Positions 15,413 to 24,083 are shown, numbered from the stretch's first letter. The stretch is DNA of 25,431 bases from Bacillota bacterium (GCA_023444095.1 JAEZRP010000012.1:1-25431), one strand, 5' to 3'. Notes: generated by a model not told the origin, from the letters alone. A program made the numbers and translations.

Positions 15413-15420
15413 GGACGAAA

Positions 15421-15448
15421 GGGCTGCCATCGCGGCGGCCCTCTTTTT
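15421..15448 (+). terminator. rhaA terminator
   Basis: GGGCTGCC (15421-15428), loop ATCGC, GGCGGCCC (15434-15441) with one G-U pair, followed by TCTTTTT. It ends three bases before the next start codon. Confidence 0.9.
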
Positions 15449-15450
15449 AT

Positions 15451-15927
15451 ATGATGAGATATGATGAAGTAAAGAAGGCGGCGCTCGCCTTCCTCCTGGA
15501 GAAGAATCTGGATTACGCGCCCGTGGGCATCGCGCACACGGGCTACGTGGCGTGCCTCTCGGCGCTTCTCGCCCGGGCGCGCAATCTCGACATGGAGCTC
15601 GCGCAGACGGCCGCATACCTTCACGACCTGTGGCTTCATTGGCATTATCCCTACGACGCGGACACGGCGCGACGACACGCCCACGAAGGCGCGCTGCTCG
15701 CGGCGGAGATGCTGCGCGGGATCGGCGGATATCGGGATGACGAGATTGAGGTCGTCGCGACCATGATCGAAAACCACGACTTCCTGGGGGAAACCCACGA
15801 CCCCATGAGCGAGGTTCTGAAGGACGCCGACATGCTTTCGCACTACCTCAACGCCTCCGCCATCGGGCGCGAGCGGGCTTTTCATCCCCGCGTCCCAAAA
15901 ACGCTCGCGGAACTGACGGGGGAATAG
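15451..15927 (+). CDS. HD-domain phosphohydrolase-like protein
   Basis: A 158-residue HD superfamily protein. The metal-binding set is visible: His29 (AHTGYV), His58-Asp59 (LHDLW), His78 (HEGALLA), His109 (IENHD) and Asp127 (DADML). HD proteins of this size are typically nucleotide or small-molecule phosphohydrolases; the substrate is unknown. There is no clear RBS, because the rhaA terminator lies directly before it. The start may be ATG at 15451 or 15454. Its transcription source is unclear, perhaps read-through. Confidence 0.8.
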   Translation: MMRYDEVKKAALAFLLEKNLDYAPVGIAHTGYVACLSALLARARNLDMELAQTAAYLHDLWLHWHYPYDADTARRHAHEGALLAAEMLRGIGGYRDDEIEVVATMIENHDFLGETHDPMSEVLKDADMLSHYLNASAIGRERAFHPRVPKTLAELTGE

Positions 15928-15936
15928 AGAACAAAG

Positions 15937-15977
15937 ACCGGGCCATGTCCGCGCAATCTGCGGTCATGGCCCGGTTT
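15937..15977. terminator. bidirectional terminator between convergent genes
   Basis: ACCGGGCCATG (15937-15947) pairs perfectly with CATGGCCCGGT (15965-15975), with four further pairs inside. TTT follows on the plus strand and a CTTTG run on the minus strand. It lies between the HD gene and the convergent sulfatase gene. Confidence 0.8.
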
Positions 15978-15992
15978 CGCATGTCAAAGTAG

Positions 15993-17330
15993 TCAGAATT
16001 CCAAGTCCGGCGCCTCAAAGACGGTCGAGTAGGGGGAGACGACCGCGAGCGGCGTCGCCTTCGCGCCCTCGGGCATCGGGACGCGCGCGCCATGGGTGAC
16101 GAGCGGGTCATTTGTCCGGAGCATCCAGCGCTCGAGCCGCCCGGCGAGGTCGCGGTAGACGGCGGAATACCGGGGGTCGCCCGCCAGGTTTTCGCGCTCC
16201 ATGGGATCGAGCCAGAGGTCGTACAGCGCCTCGCGCGGCTTCGTCGCCTCGCCGTAGCCCGCGCCCATGAGGAAGGCCTTGGAGTGTCCGTCGTCGATGT
16301 TCGCGGGCACGATGGAGTTGTGGTAATCGTAGCGGCGGATGAGCTTGTGCCGGGCGGTGCGCACGGCGCGCATCGGCTCGTAGGCCGCGTGGTACGTGAC
16401 TTCGAGGAACACCTCGTCGCGCACCTTGTCGGCTTCGCCTGCCATCAGCGGCAGAAGACTCGCGCCCTCGAGCCAGTCGGGCTTTTCGACGCCCGCCAAA
16501 TCACACACGGTGGGAAAGACGTCGAGGTGCGAGACCAGCGCGTCCGTCGCTTTGATCTGCCTGTGCCCCTTCGGAAGCCGGATCATGAGCGCGACGCCGC
16601 AGCCGGTATCGTACAGGTTGCACTTCATGTGCGGAAAGGCGATGCCGTGGTCGGTGGTCAATATGACCATCGTCTCCTCGCGGATGCCCGCCTCGTCGAT
16701 CGCCCCGAGCACCCTGCCGCAGCATTCGTCCGCGAGTTTTGCGGACGCGTGGTATTCCGCCATGTCGCGCCGGACGGCGGGGCAGTCGTAGAGCGGCGCG
16801 GGCGGGGCGACGTAGTCCGGGTCGATATCCCCGGGCTTTTCGTAGTCGCGGTGCGTCGCGAATATGCCGAAGGAGAGGAAGAACGGCCCCTTCTGCCGCG
16901 CGATCCACGCGCAGGCAGCGTCGGCGTTGCCGAGGTCGAAGCGCCGCATGGCCGAGTCCTTTTCGCCCATGTCGAAGCGGCGGTTCCCGATGATCTCGTC
17001 GTAGCCGATCATGTCCGCATCCGGCGCGACGTGCTGGATGCCGCAAAGCGCCGTATGAAAACCCTCGGACTTGAGTACGTTCGCCATGTGCTTCGAATAG
17101 TCGTTCAGCCGCCAGCCCCGGTGCGCGAGGCCCTGCATGCCGCATTCGTGCGGGTTCATGCCTGTCAGCAGCGCCGCGCGGCTGGGCGAGCACGTCGGAC
17201 CCGCGCAGTACGCTTGCCGGAACAGCGTCGCGCTCTTTGCGAATTCCATGACGTTCGGCGTCGGAACAGCGTAGCCATACGGACTCAGGTAGCGCCCGCT
17301 GTCGTGGGTGTGCATGTAAATGACGTTCAT
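15993..17330 (-). CDS. sulfatase (arylsulfatase-type, S1 family), cytoplasmic
   Basis: A 445-residue alkaline-phosphatase superfamily sulfatase. The key motif C-x-P-S-R occurs as CSPSRAALLTG with Cys47, which must be converted to formylglycine by a maturase (in anaerobes usually a radical SAM anSME, not encoded here). TTDHG provides metal ligands in the middle. The N-terminus (MNVIYMHTHDSGRYL) starts directly in the first strand, with no signal peptide, so the enzyme should act in the cytoplasm on imported sulfated sugars. The first-strand Asp pair usual in sulfatases is represented by HD at 9-10. AGGTGAGGGA precedes the ATG. It lies 4 bases after the TIM-barrel isomerase gene, so the two form an operon. 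Confidence 0.9.
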   Translation of the reverse strand: MNVIYMHTHDSGRYLSPYGYAVPTPNVMEFAKSATLFRQAYCAGPTCSPSRAALLTGMNPHECGMQGLAHRGWRLNDYSKHMANVLKSEGFHTALCGIQHVAPDADMIGYDEIIGNRRFDMGEKDSAMRRFDLGNADAACAWIARQKGPFFLSFGIFATHRDYEKPGDIDPDYVAPPAPLYDCPAVRRDMAEYHASAKLADECCGRVLGAIDEAGIREETMVILTTDHGIAFPHMKCNLYDTGCGVALMIRLPKGHRQIKATDALVSHLDVFPTVCDLAGVEKPDWLEGASLLPLMAGEADKVRDEVFLEVTYHAAYEPMRAVRTARHKLIRRYDYHNSIVPANIDDGHSKAFLMGAGYGEATKPREALYDLWLDPMERENLAGDPRYSAVYRDLAGRLERWMLRTNDPLVTHGARVPMPEGAKATPLAVVSPYSTVFEAPDLEF

Positions 17331-17334
17331 TCCC

Positions 17335-18291
17335 TCACCTCATCGCGCCTTTCTGGATTGTCAGATATTCTCCGAGCTGCGCGCGGTCCTTCGTGATGAA
17401 TTCGTGCGTCAGGTATTCCGGCGCGACGCGCGCGATCAGCCCCTTGATCGCCTTTGATGAAAATGGTTTATGCTCGTCCATGCCCAGCACGTACTCGTAG
17501 GCCTGACACAGCCGCTCGAAGTACGTCCCCTCGAGGGAGTGCTCCTTCGCGATCACGTCCTCGATCAATGCCCCCGTGAGGCTCTGATGGAGGTGCATGC
17601 CGCGAATCCTCTCCTCGACGCCCGGATGCGCGTCGAGCACCCGGAGGATGTACTCGATCCCCTCGTCTTCCGTTTTCAGCGTGCGGTCCATGTGCAGAAG
17701 GTGGCCCGTGTCGAGCATGATCCCGGCGCGGGGTACCGCCGCAAGGAGCGCGTCGGTGACGCCGGGCCGTAGGAGTGTCAATCCCGGCCACCAAAGGTTC
17801 TCGAAAAGAATCTCAAACGAATCATCTCGGTCGCGCAAGACTTCTGTCAGGAGCTCGACCGTCGCCGCGCAGACCTCCTCGTCCGTGTGGTTGAAGCGGT
17901 AGCTGAGCGTCTCCGCGAGGGACACGTCCGAGACGTGAAGGACCACGTACCGGACGCCCAGCCGCGCCGCCATGTCCATCTGCGCGCGGAAGAAGGAGAC
18001 GAGCGCGGCGCGCGACGAGCCGCCGAAGTGATTCTCTGCCTCCTCAAGCGTGCCGAACTCGCGCAGGACCGCCGCCTCGTCGCCGCGCCAGAAATCCACC
18101 CACGTGGTGAAATAGCCGAGATGGAGTCCCGCGACCGCGGACGCGGGCAGATACCCGATCTCCTCACTTTTGTAGGGCATGAGCTCCAAGCCGTCGAGGC
18201 CGTGCTCCGCCAAAAACAGACTCAGGTTTGAAAAATCCGAAAACCGGCCGAGGTCGCTTCCTGTGTTGGTCATGCTCAGCAATTCGATCAT
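17335..18291 (-). CDS. TIM-barrel sugar phosphate isomerase/epimerase-like protein
   Basis: A 318-residue member of the xylose-isomerase-like TIM barrel (AP endonuclease 2) superfamily. It has the usual metal-site features: LHVSDVS, an ENLWWPG strand with a ligand Glu, MLDTGHLLHMD and MHLHQS. Members isomerise or epimerise sugars, inositols or related compounds. The start at 18291 was chosen because the promoter at 18315-18343 places the transcript start near 18308; a longer frame to 18324 would begin upstream of that. It is co-transcribed with the sulfatase. The pairing suggests the two act on one sulfated sugar; the substrate is unknown. Confidence 0.88.
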   Translation of the reverse strand: MIELLSMTNTGSDLGRFSDFSNLSLFLAEHGLDGLELMPYKSEEIGYLPASAVAGLHLGYFTTWVDFWRGDEAAVLREFGTLEEAENHFGGSSRAALVSFFRAQMDMAARLGVRYVVLHVSDVSLAETLSYRFNHTDEEVCAATVELLTEVLRDRDDSFEILFENLWWPGLTLLRPGVTDALLAAVPRAGIMLDTGHLLHMDRTLKTEDEGIEYILRVLDAHPGVEERIRGMHLHQSLTGALIEDVIAKEHSLEGTYFERLCQAYEYVLGMDEHKPFSSKAIKGLIARVAPEYLTHEFITKDRAQLGEYLTIQKGAMR

Positions 18292-18314
18292 ACTTGCCCC
18301 GCGCATTTTTCGCC

Positions 18315-18343
18315 AGTATAACATTGCCGCGCGCCTCTGTCAA
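18315..18343 (-). promoter_or_regulatory. promoter of the isomerase/sulfatase operon
   Basis: On the minus strand a perfect TTGACA (18338-18343) and TATACT (18315-18320) lie 17 bases apart. It is divergent from the nadE promoter about 50 bases away. Confidence 0.9.
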
Positions 18344-18372
18344 TTTATTCCGGCGGTTTACGCGGATGCGCC

Positions 18373-18400
18373 TTGCGCCGAAGCGCGATTGGGCTATAAT
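18373..18400 (+). promoter_or_regulatory. nadE promoter
   Basis: -10 TATAAT (18395-18400) is perfect. The -35 is weak: TTGCGC (18373-18378) at 16 bases spacing. Confidence 0.65.
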
Positions 18401-18431
18401 AAAGAAAGACATACACGATGGAGGAACCCGG

Positions 18432-20327
18432 ATGAAAGACGGATTTGTGCGGGTGGCGACGGGCACGCCTCGCATCCGCGTGGCGGACTGCCCCGGCAAC
18501 GCCCGCGCCATCATTTCGCTCATGCGCCGCGCCGACGGGAGGCGCGCGAAGCTGCTCGTTTTGCCGGAACTGTGCGTGACGGGCTACACCGCGAACGACC
18601 TGTTCCTGCAAAGGCCGCTTCTCGACGGCGTGCTCGCCGCGCTCGCCGAGATCCGCGAGGCCTCGCGCGAAACGGATGTGTTGACATGTGTCGGCGCGCC
18701 CCTCTCGCTCGCGGGGCGGCTGTACAACTGCGGGGTGTTCCTGAAGGGCGGTCGCATACTTGGGGTCGTCCCCAAGCGAAACCCGCCGAACTACTCGGTC
18801 TATTACGAGCTGCGCCACTTCTTTCCCGGCCCGCGCGCGGTCTCGGAGATCCATCTTCTCGGTGAATCGGTTCCATTCGGCGGCGACCTCGTCTTCAGCT
18901 GCAATCAGATGCCTGAATTCGTCGTCGGCTGCGAGATCTGCGAGGATCTGTGGGTGCCGGACTCCCCGAGCATCCGCCACGCGCTCGTCGGGGCGACCGT
19001 GATTGTGAACCCTTCCGCGAGCGACGAGTCGGTCGGCAAGACCGACTACCGCCGCATGCTCGTCCGGAGCCAGTCCGCGAAGCTCATCTGCGCCTATCTC
19101 TATGCGGGCGCGGGGGAGGGCGAGTCGTCGACCGACCTCGTATTCGCGGGCCACGATCTCATCTGCGAAAACGGAATCCTGCTCGGGGAGTCGAAGCGGT
19201 ACGAGACGGAGTTGGTGTTCGCAGACGTGGACGTCGACATGCTCGATCACGAACGCCGCCGCATGAACACCTTTGGAGACTTGCCGGACGGCTACCTCAC
19301 CGTGGCGTTCGACGTCGAAATGGAGCGCCTCGCGCTCGAGCGCTTCGTCGACCCGCGCCCTTTCGTGCCCGCGAACGAGCGGGAGCGCGACGCGCGCTGC
19401 GAGGAAATACTGGACATCCAGGCCCACGGCCTCGCGACGCGGCTCAAGCACATCGGTGCGAAAAAGGCGACCATCGCCGTCTCCGGCGGGCTCGATTCCA
19501 CGCTCGCGCTTCTCGTCACCGCGCGCGCGTTCGACATCTGCAATATTCCCCGCGAAGGCATCCTCGCGATCACCATGCCGGGCTTTGGGACCACCGCGCG
19601 CACGCGCTCGAACGCAGAGGTCATCTCGCAGCGCGTCGGAGCGACGTTTCTTGAGATTCCCATCGGGGAGGCGGTCGAGCGCCACTTCCGCGACATCGGC
19701 CAGAACCCCGACGTCCATGACGTGACGTACGAGAATTGCCAGGCACGGGAGCGCACGCAGGTTTTGATGGACCTCGCGAATAAGACGGGCGGCATCGCCA
19801 TCGGGACGGGCGACTTGAGCGAGCTCGCGCTCGGCTGGGCCACCTACAACGGCGACCACATGTCCATGTACGCCGTGAACGCCTCCGTGCCCAAGACGCT
19901 CGTCCGCTATCTCGTGAAGTACGAGGCCGACCGCGCACCCGACCGCGCGCTTGCGGAAAGCCTGAACGACATCCTCGCGACGCCCGTAAGCCCAGAGCTT
20001 CTGCCGCCCGTGGACGGCGAGATCGCGCAGAAAACCGAGGACCTCGTCGGCCCCTACGACCTCCACGACTTCTTCCTCTATCACATCCTGCGGCGCGGCG
20101 CGACCGCCGAAAAGACCGCGCGGCTCGCGAAGATCGCCTTCGGGGACGAGTATGCGGAGGAGACCATCCGCGCATGGCTCAAGGTGTTCGCGCGGCGCTT
20201 CTTTCAGCAACAGTTCAAGAGAAGCTGCATGCCCGACGGCCCGAAGGTTGGCTCGGTCGCGCTCTCGCCCCGGGGTGATCTGCGCATGCCCTCCGACGCG
20301 GCGGGCGGGCTCTGGCAGTTGAAATAG
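18432..20327 (+). CDS. nadE: glutamine-dependent NAD+ synthetase
   Basis: A 631-residue two-domain enzyme making NAD+ from deamido-NAD+, ATP and glutamine. The N-terminal nitrilase-type glutaminase has the catalytic triad Glu46 (PELCVTGY), Lys115 (PKRNPPNY) and Cys170 (CEICEDLW). The C-terminal synthetase has the ATP-PP loop SGGLDST (351-357) and GTGDLSELALGWATYNGDH further on. Length matches the long, bacterial glutamine-dependent form. GGAGG precedes the ATG at 18432; the frame remains open upstream, but that part crosses the promoter. The SGNH hydrolase gene follows by 14 bases. Confidence 0.96.
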   Translation: MKDGFVRVATGTPRIRVADCPGNARAIISLMRRADGRRAKLLVLPELCVTGYTANDLFLQRPLLDGVLAALAEIREASRETDVLTCVGAPLSLAGRLYNCGVFLKGGRILGVVPKRNPPNYSVYYELRHFFPGPRAVSEIHLLGESVPFGGDLVFSCNQMPEFVVGCEICEDLWVPDSPSIRHALVGATVIVNPSASDESVGKTDYRRMLVRSQSAKLICAYLYAGAGEGESSTDLVFAGHDLICENGILLGESKRYETELVFADVDVDMLDHERRRMNTFGDLPDGYLTVAFDVEMERLALERFVDPRPFVPANERERDARCEEILDIQAHGLATRLKHIGAKKATIAVSGGLDSTLALLVTARAFDICNIPREGILAITMPGFGTTARTRSNAEVISQRVGATFLEIPIGEAVERHFRDIGQNPDVHDVTYENCQARERTQVLMDLANKTGGIAIGTGDLSELALGWATYNGDHMSMYAVNASVPKTLVRYLVKYEADRAPDRALAESLNDILATPVSPELLPPVDGEIAQKTEDLVGPYDLHDFFLYHILRRGATAEKTARLAKIAFGDEYAEETIRAWLKVFARRFFQQQFKRSCMPDGPKVGSVALSPRGDLRMPSDAAGGLWQLK

Positions 20328-20341
20328 CGGGAGGATTCGAT

Positions 20342-20989
20342 ATGCTTTTTGAAAAAGGCGACAAGGTGCTGTTCATCGGGGATTCGATCTCGGACTACAA
20401 CCGTGCGCGGCCCGTGGGCGAGGGACTCTTCGAGGCGCTCGGCACGAGCTACGCGTCGGACGTCGCGGCGCAGTTTACTTGCACGAAGCCCGAGATGCGC
20501 ATCCGCTTTGTCAACATGGGCGTGAGCGGCAACCGGGTGCGCGACCTCAGGGCGCGCTGGCAGACGGACGTGCTCAACTTGAAGCCCGACTGGGTGAGCG
20601 TCCTCATCGGCATCAACGACGTGTGGCGGCAGTTCGACAGTCCGCTTCAGACCGAGGAGCACGTCTATCCTGAGGAGTATGAATCCAGCTACGACGCGAT
20701 CATCCGCGAGACGCTTCCGCGCGTCAAGGGAATGATCCTCATGACGCCGTTCTTCATGGAGCCCAACCAGCTGGACCCCATGCGCGCGCGGATGGACGTG
20801 TATGGCGGGATCGTAAAAAGGCTCGCGGAGAGGCACGGTCAGACGCTGGTCGATCTGCAGGCCGCGTGGGACGAGCTGTTCAGGCACATGCATCCATGCA
20901 ACATCGCCTGGGACCGCATCCACCCGAACCACGTAGGGCACGTCTACATCGCGAACCAGTTTTTGAGGGCGGTCGGATTCTCATCTTAA
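20342..20989 (+). CDS. SGNH/GDSL-family hydrolase (esterase)
   Basis: A 215-residue SGNH hydrolase. Block I GDSISDYN gives the nucleophile Ser15, block II has Gly63-Asn64 (SGNRVRD), block III is GIND (90-93, Asn92), and block V is DRIHPNHVGH with Asp191 and His194. Members deacetylate or hydrolyse esters on carbohydrates and lipids. No signal peptide is present, so it is probably cytoplasmic, perhaps a sugar deacetylase. GGGAGG lies before the ATG. It is co-transcribed with nadE. Its last five codons and stop are included in a tandem 42-bp duplication. Confidence 0.93.
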   Translation: MLFEKGDKVLFIGDSISDYNRARPVGEGLFEALGTSYASDVAAQFTCTKPEMRIRFVNMGVSGNRVRDLRARWQTDVLNLKPDWVSVLIGINDVWRQFDSPLQTEEHVYPEEYESSYDAIIRETLPRVKGMILMTPFFMEPNQLDPMRARMDVYGGIVKRLAERHGQTLVDLQAAWDELFRHMHPCNIAWDRIHPNHVGHVYIANQFLRAVGFSS

Positions 20990-21054
20990 AAAGAGCGGGG
21001 ATGCCCCGCTCTGGTCGGATTCTCATCCTAAAAAGAGCGGGGATGCCCCGCTCT
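20971..21054 (+). repeat. 42-bp tandem duplication covering a gene end and its terminator
   Basis: Two adjacent 42-base units (20971-21012 and 21013-21054) differ at one base only (T20986 against C21028). Each holds the final VGFSS codons with a TAA stop plus the complete terminator hairpin. The unit length is a multiple of three, and the single difference is synonymous (TCT/TCC, Ser), so either copy would finish the SGNH gene identically. Confidence 0.95.
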
Positions 21055-21056
21055 TT
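20992..21056. terminator. duplicated bidirectional terminator
   Basis: AGAGCGGGG-ATG-CCCCGCTCT is present twice (20992-21012 and 21034-21054). On the minus strand each hairpin is followed by TTTTTA, giving two strong terminators in series for the acyltransferase gene. On the plus strand only the second is followed by T residues. Confidence 0.9.
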
Positions 21057-21067
21057 CATATCCGCGC

Positions 21068-22141
21068 TTATTTCAGATGCCTTCCGAAGTACGGAATCAT
21101 TCGCAGTAGCGCCACGCAGGCGAAGCTCACGAGGGACACGGCGACTGCCAGCGCGGGAACCGAGAGGAACGGATTGAAAAGGAGGGTGTCGAATCCGATG
21201 GAGACGAACGCCGCCTTGACGATCATGTGAATGAGGTATATGCCGAAGGTGCAGGCGGAAACATAGGAAATTGCCCTCGCGGCCCGCTGCGAAAACGCGA
21301 TCTTGGAGATGCGGCACTGGAACAACACGAACACGGCGATCGTCTGCATCATGACATTCGGGGTCATGTACTTGTAGAACAGATCGTCGAGGCGGTCTGC
21401 GCGAAGACTGAGGAACTGGGTCGACAGGACTGTGAATGCGGCGCTGAGCGCGCCGAGGAAGTAAACGGCGAGCTCGGTTCCCGTCCGGATCTTTGTCTTG
21501 GAAAGGTAATCCCCAAGAACGTAATAGCCGGAGTATCCGGTTACGAGGACCAGATTCATTTTGCCTCTCAGCGCCGACGTAAACTGTTTGAGTCCGTCGA
21601 GGGACGAGAGCGTCTGAAAGCAGACGCCGATCAAGAACCACAGGATCAGAAAGTACAGCGCGCGTTGCCGATCGGCGACGATTGCCCTGAGAAAAGGCGT
21701 CACAATGTACAGGCAGGCGATCATGTAAAGAAACCACAGGTGCGGAGGCGCAAGGATGAAGTCCCTCAAAAGGCGCTTCGGGCTCAGGTCGAGGGGCGTG
21801 CCGTTGGATGCTTCCACAATCAGGTTGGCGGCGAGATAGATGGCCGACCAGATGACGAAGGCGGTCGCAATCCGGAGGATGTACTTCGTGTACAGCTTCT
21901 TGAGCGGGATCTCCCTGTTCAGGAAAAAAACGCCGCTGATCATTACGAGCGCCGGAACGCAGAACCGCATGAGGCTGTCATAAAAGTTGAAGGAAGTCCA
22001 GGCGTAGGAGGCGACGGACACGTCGCGCAGCTTTCCCGAGGCAGTGTGCAAAAGCACCACGGCGAAGATCGAGAGAATTCGAAGAAGATCGAGGTGAATC
22101 AAGCGGTTGCCAGACGTCCTTGTTTCTGTTGCTGCCTGCAT
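21068..22141 (-). CDS. acyltransferase family 3 membrane protein
   Basis: A 357-residue polytopic membrane protein of the acyltransferase-3/OafA type that O-acylates (often acetylates) cell-surface glycans. The N-terminal signature HLDLLRILSIFAVVLLH includes the conserved His at the end of the first membrane helix. RFCVPALVMISGVFFL and APPHLWFLYMI are further typical segments. About ten hydrophobic helices are visible. The start at 22141 was chosen because AAGGAGG lies 6 bases before it; the ATG two codons upstream directly abuts the RBS. Own promoter upstream, double terminator downstream. The acceptor glycan is unknown. Confidence 0.92.
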   Translation of the reverse strand: MQAATETRTSGNRLIHLDLLRILSIFAVVLLHTASGKLRDVSVASYAWTSFNFYDSLMRFCVPALVMISGVFFLNREIPLKKLYTKYILRIATAFVIWSAIYLAANLIVEASNGTPLDLSPKRLLRDFILAPPHLWFLYMIACLYIVTPFLRAIVADRQRALYFLILWFLIGVCFQTLSSLDGLKQFTSALRGKMNLVLVTGYSGYYVLGDYLSKTKIRTGTELAVYFLGALSAAFTVLSTQFLSLRADRLDDLFYKYMTPNVMMQTIAVFVLFQCRISKIAFSQRAARAISYVSACTFGIYLIHMIVKAAFVSIGFDTLLFNPFLSVPALAVAVSLVSFACVALLRMIPYFGRHLK

Positions 22142-22165
22142 ATGCATCCTCCTTCAGGTACATAC

Positions 22166-22193
22166 AGTATAGCAGATTCGCAATCCTCGTCAA
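22166..22193 (-). promoter_or_regulatory. acyltransferase gene promoter
   Basis: On the minus strand TTGACG (22188-22193) and TATACT (22166-22171) are 16 bases apart. The leader before the start codon at 22141 is about 20 bases. Confidence 0.8.
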
Positions 22194-22281
22194 TCCCCGT
22201 TTTTGCGGCGGGATGCCCATCTGCGCGAGGGAACATTCCGGATTCCGGCTATCCGCCCGGACGGCATTCGCGCGACCCCGC

Positions 22282-23175
22282 TCACGCCCGGGTTCCGACG
22301 CGATTCACGCCCCACACGCCCCCGAGGATGAGCGCGAACGCGATCATCTGAACCGGGCCGAATGGGTCGCCCATGAACGCGACGCCCGCGAGCACGGATA
22401 CCACGGACGAAAGATTCCCGAAGATGGTCGCGCGCGCGACGGGCAGCCGGGCGAGCGCGTAATTCGCGAGCATGAACGCGCCCACCGAGGAGCCCAGGCC
22501 CAGGTACAGCGCCGAGGCGACGAATTCCCTGTGCTCAAGCGCGGACAGCAGCATCGGGAACGCGTCGGCGCGATACTGGACGAGCGCCATGCCGGTGAAA
22601 AACACGAACCCGACCAGAAACATCATATAAGTCATTTCAAACGCGGAAAACACGCGCGAATAACGCCGGACGAGCAGCATGTACACCGCGCCCATGAGGT
22701 AGGCGAGCGCGAGGCAGGCGACGCCGGGGAGCGTGTTTCGTCCGCCCGCGCCGCCGATGGACAGCATCATCACGCCGGAGATCGAAATCAGTATGAATGC
22801 CCACTGCTTCCAGCTTGGGCGCTCCTTTAGAAAGAGCACGCCGAGGATGGCGGAAAAGATGGGGATCGAAGCGGAAAACATGCCGGTAAACGACGCGGTC
22901 GTGTATTTCAGCCCGTAGTTCTCAAATACGAAGTAGAGGACGGGCTGAATTACGCCCAGCAAAAGTGCCGGAAGCACGTTTTTTCCGCGGAGGTTCAATT
23001 TGCCCAGGCGCAGCGCGAGCATTCCGTTGAGGGCCGCGAAGGTGATAAAGAAGCGCGCGAACAGCAGGATCGCGGGCTCCGTCAGGTTGAGCGCCGCCTT
23101 GGAAAACAGGAAGCTGAAACCGAAGAGGGAAAAAGAGACCGTCGCGGCGATCATGCCCCGCCTTTCGTCATTCAT
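22282..23175 (-). CDS. EamA/DMT-family transporter (second in the tandem pair)
   Basis: A 297-residue drug/metabolite transporter with ten predicted membrane helices in two EamA halves. Conserved stretches include NLTEPAILLFARF, ENYGLKYTTASFTGM and FLKERPSWKQWAF. The start at 23175 follows AAGGAGGGG. It lies 14 bases after the stop of a close paralogue of exactly the same length, so the pair arose by duplication and is co-transcribed. Substrate unknown; exporters of amino acids or metabolites are common in this family. Confidence 0.92.
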   Translation of the reverse strand: MNDERRGMIAATVSFSLFGFSFLFSKAALNLTEPAILLFARFFITFAALNGMLALRLGKLNLRGKNVLPALLLGVIQPVLYFVFENYGLKYTTASFTGMFSASIPIFSAILGVLFLKERPSWKQWAFILISISGVMMLSIGGAGGRNTLPGVACLALAYLMGAVYMLLVRRYSRVFSAFEMTYMMFLVGFVFFTGMALVQYRADAFPMLLSALEHREFVASALYLGLGSSVGAFMLANYALARLPVARATIFGNLSSVVSVLAGVAFMGDPFGPVQMIAFALILGGVWGVNRVGTRA

Positions 23176-23189
23176 GCCGACCCCTCCTT

Positions 23190-24083
23190 TCATGTCCGCG
23201 TCCGGAACCGGTTCACGCCCCAAACGCCCGCGAGGATAAGCGCGAACGCGGCCGCCTGCGTCGCGCCGAAATGATCGCCCATGAAGGCGACGCCCGCGAT
23301 CACGGAAACGACCGTGGAGACGTTCCCGAAGATCATCGCGCGCGCGACGGGGAGCTTCGCGATGGAGTAGTTCGCAAGCAGGTACGCGAGTACCGAGGCT
23401 GCGACGCCCAGATACAGCGCAGAAGCGACGAACTGCCCGTGCGCGAGCGCCTCCGCGAGCATGGGGAGCGTCCGCTCCCGATACTGGAAAAACGCCCACC
23501 CGGTGAAGAACGCGAAGCCCACCATGAACATCATGTACGTGAGTTCGAACGCGGTGAATTCGCGCGAATAGCGCCGCACGAGAAGCGTATAAACCGCGCC
23601 TGAGAGGTACGCGGCGACGAGGCAAGCGGCGCCCAAGAGCGTGTTCTGCCCGCCCGCGCCGCCGACCGAAACCATCATTACGCCCGCGATGGAGATGAGG
23701 ATGAACGCCCACTGCTTGCGGTTCGGGCGTTCCTTCAGGAAAATCGCGCCGAGAACGGCGGTAAAGATCGGGCTGACGGCGGAGACCATGCCCGTAAAGG
23801 ACGTGGTCGTGTACTTGAGCCCGTAATTTTCAAAGATGAAGTAAAAAACCGGCTGGACGACGCCCAGAAGGATCGCCGCGCCGACGGGCTTCCCCCTGAA
23901 ATGCACCTTCATCGCGCGGGTCAGAACCAGGAGGTTGAGGGCAACGAATGTCACCGAGAAGCGCGCCCCGAGCAGAATCGCAGGCTCCGTCAGATTGAGC
24001 GCCATTTTGGAAAACAGGTAGCTGAAGCCGAAGATGACAAACGCGATTGTCGCCGCGAGCATGCCCTTTTGTTCGTCGTTCAT
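23190..24083 (-). CDS. EamA/DMT-family transporter (first in the tandem pair)
   Basis: A 297-residue paralogue of the next gene, with the same two-half EamA fold and near-identical segments (NLTEPAILLGARF, ENYGLKYTTTSFTGM, FLKERPNRKQWAF). The start at 24083 matches the paralogue's MNDE start and has GGAAGGAA just upstream; an ATG eight codons earlier has no RBS. The similarity covers the full length, so neither copy looks decayed. Substrate unknown. No clear promoter was found between it and the XRE gene upstream on the same strand. Confidence 0.92.
   Translation of the reverse strand: MNDEQKGMLAATIAFVIFGFSYLFSKMALNLTEPAILLGARFSVTFVALNLLVLTRAMKVHFRGKPVGAAILLGVVQPVFYFIFENYGLKYTTTSFTGMVSAVSPIFTAVLGAIFLKERPNRKQWAFILISIAGVMMVSVGGAGGQNTLLGAACLVAAYLSGAVYTLLVRRYSREFTAFELTYMMFMVGFAFFTGWAFFQYRERTLPMLAEALAHGQFVASALYLGVAASVLAYLLANYSIAKLPVARAMIFGNVSTVVSVIAGVAFMGDHFGATQAAAFALILAGVWGVNRFRTRT

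Noticed and set aside
20971..21054. CRISPR-like repeat
   Set aside because: Only two directly abutting copies without spacers, explained as a terminator duplication; no cas genes are present.
22282..23712. 476-codon frame extending the second DMT gene upstream
   Set aside because: The extension is the out-of-frame shadow of the paralogous transporter gene; the true start at 23175 has a strong RBS.
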